Positions 8,100-16,178 of a DNA stretch of 47,060 nt are shown in pieces. Origin of the DNA: Nitrospira sp. (GTDB taxonomy: Bacteria; Nitrospirota; Nitrospiria; Nitrospirales; Nitrospiraceae); contig JABMDK010000002.1 in assembly GCA_015903995.1 (NCBI GenBank), positions 168,607-215,666 on the forward strand. Direction: 5' to 3'. A program made the translations under genes and the position numbers. The first letter of the stretch is position 1, and every line of letters begins with the position of its first letter. The notes under the pieces were generated by a model. It was given only the letters and a program-made list of their open reading frames with translations. It did no database searches and was not told where the DNA came from.

Positions 8100-9364
8100 A
8101 CTTCGTAGAACGCGCGAACAATCTGCGCCGTATTGAACAACTGGACATGACGGCGTGTGTAGACCGCGTGGCCATAGTAGTGGTCGCGCGGGTTCGTGGA
8201 ACCCGTACTGTCTTTGTAATCAATCAGGAGACAGCGTCCTTCACCGGGGAAGCGCACCGCACGCCTGGCACATTCCAACCACCGTTCAAATCCATCGTAC
8301 GGCTCGACCAGCTCCCACATCGCCTTATTGGCTGCCTTGGCTGATTCGGCCGTTGGCATGGCATCGCTGCCGGCCACAGCTAATTCTTGAACGTAGTCCC
8401 CGCCCCAGGCAATGGGCATCTCCATGGTTATTTGCGGCAGCTCCATCTTGGCCAACCAGCTCTTTCCATCCGTCCGTAAGTTCCGGTGATTCACAATGTG
8501 CAGCAGCTTCCCGATGCCGGACGGATCCCACCCGTAGCGAACCGGGGTACCGAATGTCACGATGTCTAGCGCCACACCGTTGAGAAGCGTGGCGGTTGTG
8601 AGCAGAGATTCTATGCGCCTCACCGTTTCGCTCAGCTCAGGCTGGTTAGTCTGCTCGGCATAGCTACTCAGAATGCTGAGCAGCTTGGGCCGCCCGGTAA
8701 TCGGACTCGGGCAGAGCATATTTGAGGCAAGGGCCAGAACCAAACCAGCTTGTCCATGCGCCTGGACGAGAATTCGGTGACTCGTGCGCAGGTTTTGCTG
8801 TGCGCAAAGCCGATGCAGGTCACCAAGCAACCGAACGGCGGCAAGTGCCCGCCCCAGATGATGATGCTCGGATGACCAGAGCAGCCTGTGACAGGAGATA
8901 GGCTGAGACAGGTTCTTGTTAATGGCGTTCCTGAACGATTGCACATAAGGCTCGGTGAAGTTACCTGCATCCCCGATCTGTTCATCCAGGAGGTGCTTCG
9001 CTGCATCATCGCCAGATAGCGGCGGCTTCAATCCAGCTGGCAGTAAAGGAATGCCATTGCTCTCCTCACGCATCGCTGCAAGCAAGGCATCCACCCCTGA
9101 CACACCCCGTGAGTACCCCCGCTTCAGCCCACCGGCCTCATCCAACCGCTGCATACCAAAAACATCGGTGCCGTTGAGCGAGCCGTGGAGAAAGACTACG
9201 GCCGCGACTCCAGCTTGAGACAGGGCAGTCCCATACTTGGCCAGAGTCTCCATCCAAACCGGCGAATCCGGAGGAACGAGATCGGTCAGCTCGGCAACGC
9301 TCAAGCGCTCACCGGGGTTCTTCCGCGATAGCTCATCGTGCTGGAAATTATTCTCGACCGGCAT
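8096..9364 (-). CDS. Unassigned protein with alpha/beta-hydrolase-like features
   Basis: I do not recognise the family of this 422-residue protein. Several segments look like an alpha/beta hydrolase: VVFLHGS as the oxyanion strand, ILVQAHGQAGLVLALAS at the nucleophile elbow, DIVTFGTP as in lipases, and a late GHAVYTRRH that could supply the His. In the elbow the expected G-x-S-x-G is A-H-G-Q-A, so the Ser nucleophile appears to be Gly and the protein may not be a hydrolase. No signal peptide is clear. It is the last gene of the run prs, two LPP20-like genes, then this gene. The ribosome binding site is weak, so the exact start is uncertain. Confidence 0.6.
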   Translation of the reverse strand: MPVENNFQHDELSRKNPGERLSVAELTDLVPPDSPVWMETLAKYGTALSQAGVAAVVFLHGSLNGTDVFGMQRLDEAGGLKRGYSRGVSGVDALLAAMREESNGIPLLPAGLKPPLSGDDAAKHLLDEQIGDAGNFTEPYVQSFRNAINKNLSQPISCHRLLWSSEHHHLGRALAAVRLLGDLHRLCAQQNLRTSHRILVQAHGQAGLVLALASNMLCPSPITGRPKLLSILSSYAEQTNQPELSETVRRIESLLTTATLLNGVALDIVTFGTPVRYGWDPSGIGKLLHIVNHRNLRTDGKSWLAKMELPQITMEMPIAWGGDYVQELAVAGSDAMPTAESAKAANKAMWELVEPYDGFERWLECARRAVRFPGEGRCLLIDYKDSTGSTNPRDHYYGHAVYTRRHVQLFNTAQIVRAFYEV

Positions 9365-9417
9365 GCAGAATTACATATCCGATATGGGTTCGAAGCTGCA
9401 AGAAGGTCGCTGGCCTG

Positions 9418-9873
9418 TTAAGGGATACCGGCTGGACTGGATTCCTGATCTGTGTCGGGCTTCGTCTGAACGTGACGCTTCGGCATCACCGCGGTTGCCG
9501 TACAAATCTTATTCGTTTCATCGACCCGGCGATCGATGATCTTCACGTCTTGGAGGTATTCCTGCACGATTTCTTCACGAGTCAGTTCGATGTCCTGCTC
9601 GCTCTCTCGCCCCGACCGTTCACGGACACGATCGATCATGTGTTCCTTGACCAACACACGGATCTGCTTGGCCAAATCGGTCCGAGCCGATAGCTCCGAT
9701 ACCCGCTGACAGACGATCTTGCCTTTGGATAAATCGCCCTGGCCGTGGCCGATCCAATAGCGATCTGAAGAATACGATCCGTGGCCGACTTCAGCTGCTT
9801 GTGCGGAGAGAACTATTCCCCCGATGAGCCAGAGGGCTACTAGGACGGCAACCCTGTCAATTGTGTTCTTCAA
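9418..9873 (-). CDS. Secreted LPP20-like protein
   Basis: A 151-residue protein with a signal peptide (KNTIDRVAVLVALWLIGGIVL, cleaved near AQAAE). The mature part has the helix ELSARTDLAKQIRVLVKEHM, which resembles the LPP20/FlgO-like envelope family, where repeated Ala and Leu line a helix against a small beta sheet. No lipobox Cys is present, so it is predicted to be a soluble periplasmic or outer-envelope protein. The only in-frame start available is TTG at 9871-9873, with GGA upstream. It follows a second protein of similar type by 48 bases and is probably co-transcribed with it. The role is unknown. Confidence 0.6.
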   Translation of the reverse strand: MKNTIDRVAVLVALWLIGGIVLSAQAAEVGHGSYSSDRYWIGHGQGDLSKGKIVCQRVSELSARTDLAKQIRVLVKEHMIDRVRERSGRESEQDIELTREEIVQEYLQDVKIIDRRVDETNKICTATAVMPKRHVQTKPDTDQESSPAGIP

Positions 9874-9921
9874 CGCGTTTTTCCATTCACTCGACGACTT
9901 TCCCCTCCTCCAAACCGACTC

Positions 9922-10830
9922 TCACCTGTACTGAGAGCGTGGCTGCTGTGGCCGAGGACTACTATGGATGATTTCATTTGGCATACGAGGCGCCCCCGAT
10001 ACTCCGGGAGGCGGCACCAGCTCATGGCTCGGCATGCGAGGCTTCATGCTTCCGGGTGCAGGCGGCTGTCTCGCGCCCAATGGCTGTCGAGTGGCAATAA
10101 TTTGCTGCGCAACGGCGATGTGCGGATTGGCTGGAGAGAGACCGCTGGCGCTATTCAGCAGATCGTGCGGAATGCCGATCGGCGAGACCAATACCCAATT
10201 CGTCCAGGCTTGCGACACCATCGTGTTCGACTGCACACGATTGAGAATGTCCTTCCGCTTTTGGGCTGCCTGCTGAACCTGATCCGGTGTAGCAGCGCTG
10301 CCCAGCGCCTGATTGACGGATTTGAGTTCCTCCTGCAACTGTTCATTCTCTTGTTTCAGCGCAGCCAGTTGTACGCGGGCATCTTCGTTTTCTCGAAGTG
10401 TCGCGATCGCCCGCGCCACTTCGTCCGTATCCATCTGCGCAAGGAGATCTACTTTCACGACTACGACATCACCATCCAACGTCGTGGCAATCTGTTGATT
10501 GAGCACCAGCACTAATCCAGCCGTATAGGTCCGGATTTCGTCCTTGGTAACATCCATATCATGAACGACAGTGATGCTCTCAAGATAGGTGGCAACCTGT
10601 TCGAGGGCGTTCCGTTTGGCTGCCTCGGTGGCAAGTCTGATCGCATCTTCACGAGTGTCGCGGTTCCCCATACGATGCTCGCCCTGGGCATTGACGACCC
10701 TGATATCAGCGAACGCAGGGACAGCGGTTATAAACACCGCAAGCGCGAGAAACAGAACAACGGGTCGATACAATGTATAAAACGGCAGACATACAGGACG
10801 AGGCTGTTGATAGAATACCTGACCTGGCAT
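9922..10830 (-). CDS. Secreted LPP20/FlgT-N-like protein with coiled coil
   Basis: A 302-residue exported protein. After a signal peptide (hydrophobic YRPVVLFLALAVFITAVPAFA) comes a domain with REDAIRLATEAAKRNALEQV, the helix pattern of LPP20 or FlgT N-terminal domains. Then follow a coiled coil (LAALKQENEQLQEELKSV) and a Pro-rich C-terminus (PPAPGSMKPRMP, PPPGVSGAPRMP). The ATG at 10828-10830 has a strong GGGGGAGG just upstream; the frame extends 18 codons further, into the prs stop region, without support. It starts 47 bases after prs, so it is probably in the same transcript. FlgT-like proteins attach to the flagellar base, but no flagellar gene is visible here, so the role stays open. Confidence 0.65.
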   Translation of the reverse strand: MPGQVFYQQPRPVCLPFYTLYRPVVLFLALAVFITAVPAFADIRVVNAQGEHRMGNRDTREDAIRLATEAAKRNALEQVATYLESITVVHDMDVTKDEIRTYTAGLVLVLNQQIATTLDGDVVVVKVDLLAQMDTDEVARAIATLRENEDARVQLAALKQENEQLQEELKSVNQALGSAATPDQVQQAAQKRKDILNRVQSNTMVSQAWTNWVLVSPIGIPHDLLNSASGLSPANPHIAVAQQIIATRQPLGARQPPAPGSMKPRMPSHELVPPPGVSGAPRMPNEIIHSSPRPQQPRSQYR

Positions 10831-10877
10831 CGCCTCCCCCTTCTCCCTGCAAGCACAGATGGAAATGGTGAGCCATT

Positions 10878-11843
10878 TCAGCATAGCACCCGGACAGTGG
10901 TTCCGCCAGCAATCGCCAGGTGCCTCCCTATTCTCCGGCTAAGCACGCGACCGGAATAAACCCAATTGGTCTTCGACCGCATGAGGAGCGTGCCAGGCGT
11001 CTGGCATCGGCCGTGCGTGGTGATCGTGTTGGTCACCACCACTTGAGACAGACAGGACGTCTGCAACCGTTCAAGCGCCGGCCCGGACAGCACCGCATGC
11101 GTGCAGGCCGTGATCACCTCTCGGGCCCCATGATCAAGACAGGCCTGGGCCCCCTGAACAATGGTGCCTGCCGTATCGATCATGTCATCGAGGAGCAACA
11201 CGCTTTTCCCTTGCACATCCCCGATGATGTTCATGATTTGCGCTTGGTTCGGACCTTCGCGTCGCTTGTCGATGATCGCCAGGTTTGCCTGAAGGCGCTT
11301 GGCAAATGCCCTGGCTCGCTCCACGCCTCCTGCATCGGGTGAGACGACGACCAAGTCCACGATTTTCTTCTTCACAATATAGTCCAGCAACACCGGAAGA
11401 GCATACAAATGATCGACCGGCACGTTAAAAAACCCCTGGATCTGCCCGGCATGAAGATCCATTGAGAGCACACGATCCGCTCCGGCAGTCGTAATCAAGT
11501 CGGCGACGAGCTTCGCCGTGATAGGAACACGCGGTTGATCCTTGCGGTCCTGGCGAGCATATCCAAAATAGGGCACGACGGCGGTAATACGATTGGCCGA
11601 CGAACGTTTCAATGCGTCGATAATGATCAACAATTCCATCAAGGAATCGTTGACCGGCTGACAACAGGACTGGACCACGAACACGTCGGCACCACGCACA
11701 TTTTCATCGATCTTGACCCGAATTTCTCCATCACTGAACGACGAAACCGTTGCTTCGCCTAGTCGCTGTCCCAAGTACACTGCGATCTCTTGGGCAAGCG
11801 AAAGATTGGCGTTGCCAGAGAAAATTTTTAGTTCTCTGTTCAT
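10878..11843 (-). CDS. prs: Ribose-phosphate pyrophosphokinase (PRPP synthetase)
   Basis: A 321-residue class I PRPP synthetase that makes phosphoribosyl pyrophosphate from ribose 5-phosphate and ATP for nucleotide, His and Trp synthesis. It shows the N-terminal [12 protein letters not shown], the ATP-binding [10 protein letters not shown], the metal-binding region [13 protein letters not shown], the flexible-loop region [17 protein letters not shown] and the PRPP-binding loop [12 protein letters not shown]. After VVVTNTI the last 55 residues do not resemble the usual ending (conserved LLAEAIRRIH and SVSSLF); only a weak [13 protein letters not shown] remains. Neither other frame encodes a normal tail, so a simple frameshift does not explain it. 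It follows ispE, a common pairing. Confidence 0.93.
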   Translation of the reverse strand: MNRELKIFSGNANLSLAQEIAVYLGQRLGEATVSSFSDGEIRVKIDENVRGADVFVVQSCCQPVNDSLMELLIIIDALKRSSANRITAVVPYFGYARQDRKDQPRVPITAKLVADLITTAGADRVLSMDLHAGQIQGFFNVPVDHLYALPVLLDYIVKKKIVDLVVVSPDAGGVERARAFAKRLQANLAIIDKRREGPNQAQIMNIIGDVQGKSVLLLDDMIDTAGTIVQGAQACLDHGAREVITACTHAVLSGPALERLQTSCLSQVVVTNTITTHGRCQTPGTLLMRSKTNWVYSGRVLSRRIGRHLAIAGGTTVRVLC

Positions 11844-11920
11844 TCGAACGTATCCTGAACCGTCTTCTCGTGTTTCTCTAACGTGCTGGATTCTCTAGTG
11901 GTTTTTGTGCGGTGAGCGAC

Positions 11921-11941
11921 GGTGGTTTTCCGCAAACCACC
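11921..11941. other. Perfect hairpin in the ispE-prs gap
   Basis: GGTGGTTT (11921-11928) pairs with AAACCACC (11934-11941) around a 5-base loop. It sits in the 207-base gap between ispE and prs, which many bacteria use for a tRNA-Gln gene; none is visible here. No T run follows on either strand, so it may act in the prs leader RNA rather than as a terminator. Confidence 0.35.
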
Positions 11942-12050
11942 CCCCATTTACTGCACACACTACCGAGGAAGCCAATCAAAGTGCGAAACTTTATCGGAAA
12001 TCACGGGCCTGTGTCAACAAACGATCACATGAAGGTTTATCCGGGTACGG

Positions 12051-12965
12051 TCAGGAGTCAAAGGGGGTTGAAACCACATAGACCTTGAAATGGGGTTCAG
12101 CCTGAAAATGCACCTGGGCTTCCTGAGCTGACGTCTCGTCACGAAATACACCAAAGACCGTGGCGCCGCTCCCCGACAAGAGGGCCGCCGCGGCCCCTTT
12201 ATCAAGCAGTTCCTGCTTGATTCCATGCAGGATTGGATGCGCCTTGAACACCGCTGTTTCAAAATCATTTTCAGCCAATTGGAGCACGTTCTCCCATGCG
12301 AGTTCAGTTGCGTTCCCCAGCGCCGCATGGACCTCCGAAATCGGCCGTACCCCTGTTCGGCTTGCAGAAAGCTGCTGATACGCCCACTTCGTTTCGACCG
12401 GGAACCCAGGATTAACCAGGACGACCCATCGCTGCCCCCTGATTCGCACGGGGGCCACCCTCTCACCTCGCCCTTCGACGATTGCAGAAGGAGCGGAAAA
12501 GAAAAACGGGACATCGCTTCCAAGTGTTTGACCAACATGCGCCATCTCTTCCAGCGACCACCCTAAATTCAGCAGCTGGTTCAGGCCGATAATCGTTGCA
12601 GCCGCATCACTGCTCCCGCCTCCCAACCCAGCCCCCATCGGAATTCGCTTTGCGAGCACCAGATCCAATCCCACAGCTCGTCCACTGTGCTCGAGTACCG
12701 CCGCCGCCGCACGATAGACGAGGTTAGACGGGTCTGTCCCCAGCGAAGGGTCATCGCATCGTAAGGTGACGGCTGAATGTTTGTCGCTCAGAGAGATCGA
12801 GAGTTCGTCCTCCAACTGCACGATCTGCATCAGTGACCAGAGATTATGATAGCCGTCTGGCCGACGGTCGAGAATACGGAGCACGAGATTGATTTTGGCG
12901 GGTGCGAAAACGGTAATGGACGGAGACAAGGCGGTCGAGCGGGAAGAGGAAGATAGGTTAGTCAC
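12051..12965 (-). CDS. ispE: 4-diphosphocytidyl-2-C-methyl-D-erythritol kinase
   Basis: A 304-residue GHMP kinase of the MEP isoprenoid pathway that phosphorylates the 2-hydroxyl of CDP-methylerythritol. It shows the substrate motif FAPAKINLVLRI, RPDGYHNLWSLMQ, the ATP-binding glycine-rich loop IPMGAGLGGGSSDAA and the C-terminal GHMP motif LLSGSGATVFG. The length is typical. The start is a GTG at 12963-12965 that overlaps the pilR end by 8 bases; AAGGAGG lies only two bases upstream, an unusually short spacing. The first 17 residues (Ser/Thr-rich) are not conserved, so a later start is possible. Confidence 0.95.
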   Translation of the reverse strand: MTNLSSSSRSTALSPSITVFAPAKINLVLRILDRRPDGYHNLWSLMQIVQLEDELSISLSDKHSAVTLRCDDPSLGTDPSNLVYRAAAAVLEHSGRAVGLDLVLAKRIPMGAGLGGGSSDAAATIIGLNQLLNLGWSLEEMAHVGQTLGSDVPFFFSAPSAIVEGRGERVAPVRIRGQRWVVLVNPGFPVETKWAYQQLSASRTGVRPISEVHAALGNATELAWENVLQLAENDFETAVFKAHPILHGIKQELLDKGAAAALLSGSGATVFGVFRDETSAQEAQVHFQAEPHFKVYVVSTPFDS

Positions 12966-14343
12966 GGCCTCCTTTTATAGCATACTTCTCCAGGCGATAC
13001 CGAAACGATCTGGTGTTCAAACGGAGCATGCGTGCAGCTTTCTTCTTGACCCATTTTGATCGTTCAAGCGCCTTCAGCAACAAGTCTTTTTCGATGCCGT
13101 TGATAAGCCCCTCAAGATCCAACCCTTCGTCGGTCAGATCCAGCGGCATGGCCGGGTTCTGCGACTGAGTCGCAGGTCGATGAAGCCATCCATGCACCTC
13201 GGCGTCGGTCACAGGCGCTTCCGTTGAGAATGCGACGACCCGTTCAATCAGATTCTCCAGCTCACGAACGTTGCCGCGCCATTCATGCCCCAGCAAAACA
13301 TGCATGGCTTCCTGACTGATCTCCGGTTTGGGCTTGCCGCTTTCCTTTGAAAACCGTTCCAGAAAGTGAGTAACCAGTAAGGGAATATCGCCGGCACGCA
13401 TGCGCAAGGGTGGAAGTCGTATAGAAATCACATCCAACCGATAGTAGAGGTCTTCGCGGAACGAACCGTCGGCAACCGCTTTCTCAAGATCCTTGTTGGT
13501 GGCGGCCACTATGCGCACATCGACCTTGACGTCCTGATTGCCACCGACCCGTCTGAATTCTCGTTCTTGAATCACGCGCAGAAGCTTGACCTGAATAGTG
13601 GGAGTCGTATCACCGATCTCATCGAGAAAGATGGTCCCTCCGTCGGCGATCTCAAACAGTCCGGCTTTATTGGAAATAGCCCCCGTGAATGAACCTTTCA
13701 TGTGGCCGAACAACTCGCTCTCTAACAGCGTCTCAGGTACGGCACTGCAGTTCACCGCCACAAACGGCCTGACGCTTCGCGCGCTGTTGTAATGAATCGC
13801 GCGCGCGACCAACTCTTTTCCTGTTCCACTTTCGCCGCAGATCAGAACATTGCTCTTCGAATCGGCGACTTTCCGTACGACATCGAACACCTTCTGCATC
13901 GCCTCGCTCTGGCCGACCAGCTGTGAGAATGACGACTGACTTGCCATCTGCCGCTTCAGAAGCATGTTCTCGGTCGTGAGACGCCGTTTTTCCAGCGCAT
14001 TCCTAATGATCAGCTGCACTTCATCGACCTGGAACGGCTTCGTCAGATAGTCGTATGCGCCTTGCTTCATGGCCTCGACGGCGGAGTCCGCGCTGGCAAA
14101 GGCCGTGATGATCAACACGACGGTTCCCGGCGAGGCAGACTTGACGGCCTTCAGGACCTCCATGCCATCGATCTTCGGCATCCGCAAATCGGTGATGACC
14201 AGATCAAAGATTTCTTTATTCAGAAGCTCGATGGCTTCTTCGCCGTCCATCGCACTGGTCACGGCATACCCGGCCCGTTTGAGCATAATGCTCAATACTT
14301 CGCGCAAACTTTGTTCATCATCAACGACTAGGATCTTTTCCAC
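12958..14343 (-). CDS. pilR: Sigma-54 response regulator, NtrC family (PilR-like)
   Basis: A 461-residue three-domain regulator. The receiver domain has the acidic pocket VVDDE and phospho-acceptor Asp52 (VITDLRMPK). The AAA+ domain has Walker A GESGTGKE (170-177) and the sigma-54 contact loop GSFTGA (217-222), where Ser replaces the usual Ala of GAFTGA. A Fis-type helix-turn-helix ends the protein (KKKAARMLRLNTRSFRYRL). When phosphorylated by its partner kinase it would activate sigma-54 promoters. The PilR call rests on the adjacent PilS-like kinase and pilC; NtrC-type regulators of other processes look similar. The start is GTG, overlapping pilS by 16 bases. Confidence 0.85.
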   Translation of the reverse strand: MEKILVVDDEQSLREVLSIMLKRAGYAVTSAMDGEEAIELLNKEIFDLVITDLRMPKIDGMEVLKAVKSASPGTVVLIITAFASADSAVEAMKQGAYDYLTKPFQVDEVQLIIRNALEKRRLTTENMLLKRQMASQSSFSQLVGQSEAMQKVFDVVRKVADSKSNVLICGESGTGKELVARAIHYNSARSVRPFVAVNCSAVPETLLESELFGHMKGSFTGAISNKAGLFEIADGGTIFLDEIGDTTPTIQVKLLRVIQEREFRRVGGNQDVKVDVRIVAATNKDLEKAVADGSFREDLYYRLDVISIRLPPLRMRAGDIPLLVTHFLERFSKESGKPKPEISQEAMHVLLGHEWRGNVRELENLIERVVAFSTEAPVTDAEVHGWLHRPATQSQNPAMPLDLTDEGLDLEGLINGIEKDLLLKALERSKWVKKKAARMLRLNTRSFRYRLEKYAIKGGRD

Positions 14344-16040
14344 GGCTCTCTACCTTCGTGCCAGAGTCGCACACCTGAATCCGCCGTGCGGGGCAAGCAG
14401 ACGCCGAATCGTGTCCCCTGCCCTTCCTGGCTTTCCACTTTGATCCACCCTCCGTGAAGATCAACGATGCGATGGACGGCAGCCAGCCCCAGCCCAGAGC
14501 CTCGCTTTTTGGTAGTAAAGAACGGAAGAAAAATTTTCCCGAGATTGTTCTTCGAAATGCCTTCTCCCGTATCCTGAAATGAGATCTCGACCACCTCAGC
14601 CTTGCGCCCACCGACATCGACCTTTCTCTCCCCTGTTGCAATCGTCAGTCGCCCACCCTTCGGCATGGCATCGAAGGCATTCACCGCCAGATTCCAGAAC
14701 ACTTGTTTCATTTGATCCTGATCTACTTGCGCGGGCAATGCCCCGGTGCACGGTGCCGCCGCGATCGTGATGTTCGTTCTGCTTTGTGCTTCATGTTGTA
14801 CCAGATCAAGGGTCTCAGCAAGGACTTTGTTTAAATCATACTCTGCCAAATTCAGTGCTGGCGGCCTGGCATACTGGAGAAACTCTGTAATGATGGTATC
14901 CAGCCGGGTCGCTTCACGAACCGCAATGTCCATCAGACGTTGGCTGGTATCATCGGCCTGGAAATCCTTCCGAAGCATCTGCATCGCTCCGGCGAGTGCA
15001 CCTAAGGGATTTCTAATTTCGTGCGCCATCCCAGCCGACATCTCCCCGAGGCTGGCCAACCACTCCTTCCGCTGCATTTCCTCTTCGAGATCACGGATCT
15101 GAGTGAGATCTTTGAACACACCAACCAGTCCCGTTTGCTCTCCTCGTTCGTGCAAAGGCGCGAGCGTCATGCCGAGAATCAACCGATTGCCGTCGGACCG
15201 TTTGCACTCCACTTCAAACCGCATATTGGAAAACACATTCCGCGTGAGGTCGTCATCGTGCGGGCCAGGATGCCAGTTAAACACTTCCCTCCAGGGACGC
15301 CCCTGTACATGCTCAAAGCTATAACCCGTGGCTTCCTGCGCCGCAGGATTGAAGGATGTTATCCGCCCCTTCTCATCGGTCGTAAAAACACCACTGCTGA
15401 TACTGTGAACGATATTCTCATGGAATGCTTGAAGGCGGCTCAGCCCCTGTTCTTTTTCGCGAAGCGATTGATCCGCCAATCGAAGCTGATCCGCAAGGGC
15501 TCCGCTTAAGAAGCCGACGACGAGGAAGGCCAGACCGTAGACACCGAACGCATGAAGTGTCTCCGCAGCACTGAGGTCGGCATGAGGCAGCCATCCCCAG
15601 ACTTCAGCAAGGCCGTAGAGCTGCACATTAGTCAGAATCCCAAACAGAATGATGCAGAGACTGGCCGTCAAAAGACCCACTCGGCGACGGGGGACCAAAC
15701 TTGCGACCGTCACACTGATCACATAGAGCACCGCAAACGGGCTTTCAATTCCGCCCGTCCTTGCAATTAAAACAGTCTCGGTCAAAAAGTCGACGACGAT
15801 CTGAGCCCAGGCAAACTGTACAAGGGTTTGAGGAGTCGTCAGGAACCGGAACAGGAACACGTAGAGGATCGTAACCGCATAGGTGAAGATGATCAGGGCA
15901 TAGAATGTTTCAACCCGTTCACCCTTGGTGACCTGAAATGCGAGGGAAAGCCCCAACAGCAGGGTGACGATAACAACGCGCCACCCCATTAACCGGTAGA
16001 TTCTTGCTTTGATATCGCCCATGGGCCCACCCGCCGTCAT
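14328..16040 (-). CDS. pilS: Membrane sensor histidine kinase (PilS-like)
   Basis: A 570-residue kinase with about six N-terminal membrane helices (residues 20-185), a coiled linker, a PAS domain (about 205-320, SGVFTTDEKGRITSFN), a HisKA domain with phospho-acceptor His340 (MAHEIRNPLGA) and an ATPase domain (N box NLAVNAFDAM, G boxes DTGEGI and GSGLGLA). Six helices followed by PAS is the layout of PilS, which senses pilin in the membrane and phosphorylates PilR. An internal ATG at 16020-16022 (MGDIKARIYRL) is an equally good start. A 138-base gap separates it from pilC, so it may have its own promoter, which I could not identify. Confidence 0.85.
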   Translation of the reverse strand: MTAGGPMGDIKARIYRLMGWRVVIVTLLLGLSLAFQVTKGERVETFYALIIFTYAVTILYVFLFRFLTTPQTLVQFAWAQIVVDFLTETVLIARTGGIESPFAVLYVISVTVASLVPRRRVGLLTASLCIILFGILTNVQLYGLAEVWGWLPHADLSAAETLHAFGVYGLAFLVVGFLSGALADQLRLADQSLREKEQGLSRLQAFHENIVHSISSGVFTTDEKGRITSFNPAAQEATGYSFEHVQGRPWREVFNWHPGPHDDDLTRNVFSNMRFEVECKRSDGNRLILGMTLAPLHERGEQTGLVGVFKDLTQIRDLEEEMQRKEWLASLGEMSAGMAHEIRNPLGALAGAMQMLRKDFQADDTSQRLMDIAVREATRLDTIITEFLQYARPPALNLAEYDLNKVLAETLDLVQHEAQSRTNITIAAAPCTGALPAQVDQDQMKQVFWNLAVNAFDAMPKGGRLTIATGERKVDVGGRKAEVVEISFQDTGEGISKNNLGKIFLPFFTTKKRGSGLGLAAVHRIVDLHGGWIKVESQEGQGTRFGVCLPRTADSGVRLWHEGREPWKRS

Positions 16041-16178
16041 GACGTGATTAGGCCCCTACCCACGTTCATCGAGAAATGCGGCGCAGGGATGACATCGAGG
16101 TAGGGTCTATTCAGAGCCTAACGACGAGAGTCTGCCTTTCCCAATGGATAGAGTCCCGCGAATCAAGCGCATCCGTGT

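Noticed and set aside
9964..10959. Plus-strand frames of 102-183 residues opposite the LPP20-like gene and prs
   Set aside because: They are antisense shadows without ribosome binding sites or recognisable motifs.
10878..11050. A frameshift near the end of prs
   Set aside because: Both other frames were read; neither gives the usual LLAEAI or SVSSLF ending, so a single insertion or deletion does not restore it.
11844..12050. A tRNA-Gln gene between ispE and prs, as in many bacteria
   Set aside because: No acceptor stem, anticodon arm or T-arm consensus is visible; only a simple hairpin is present.
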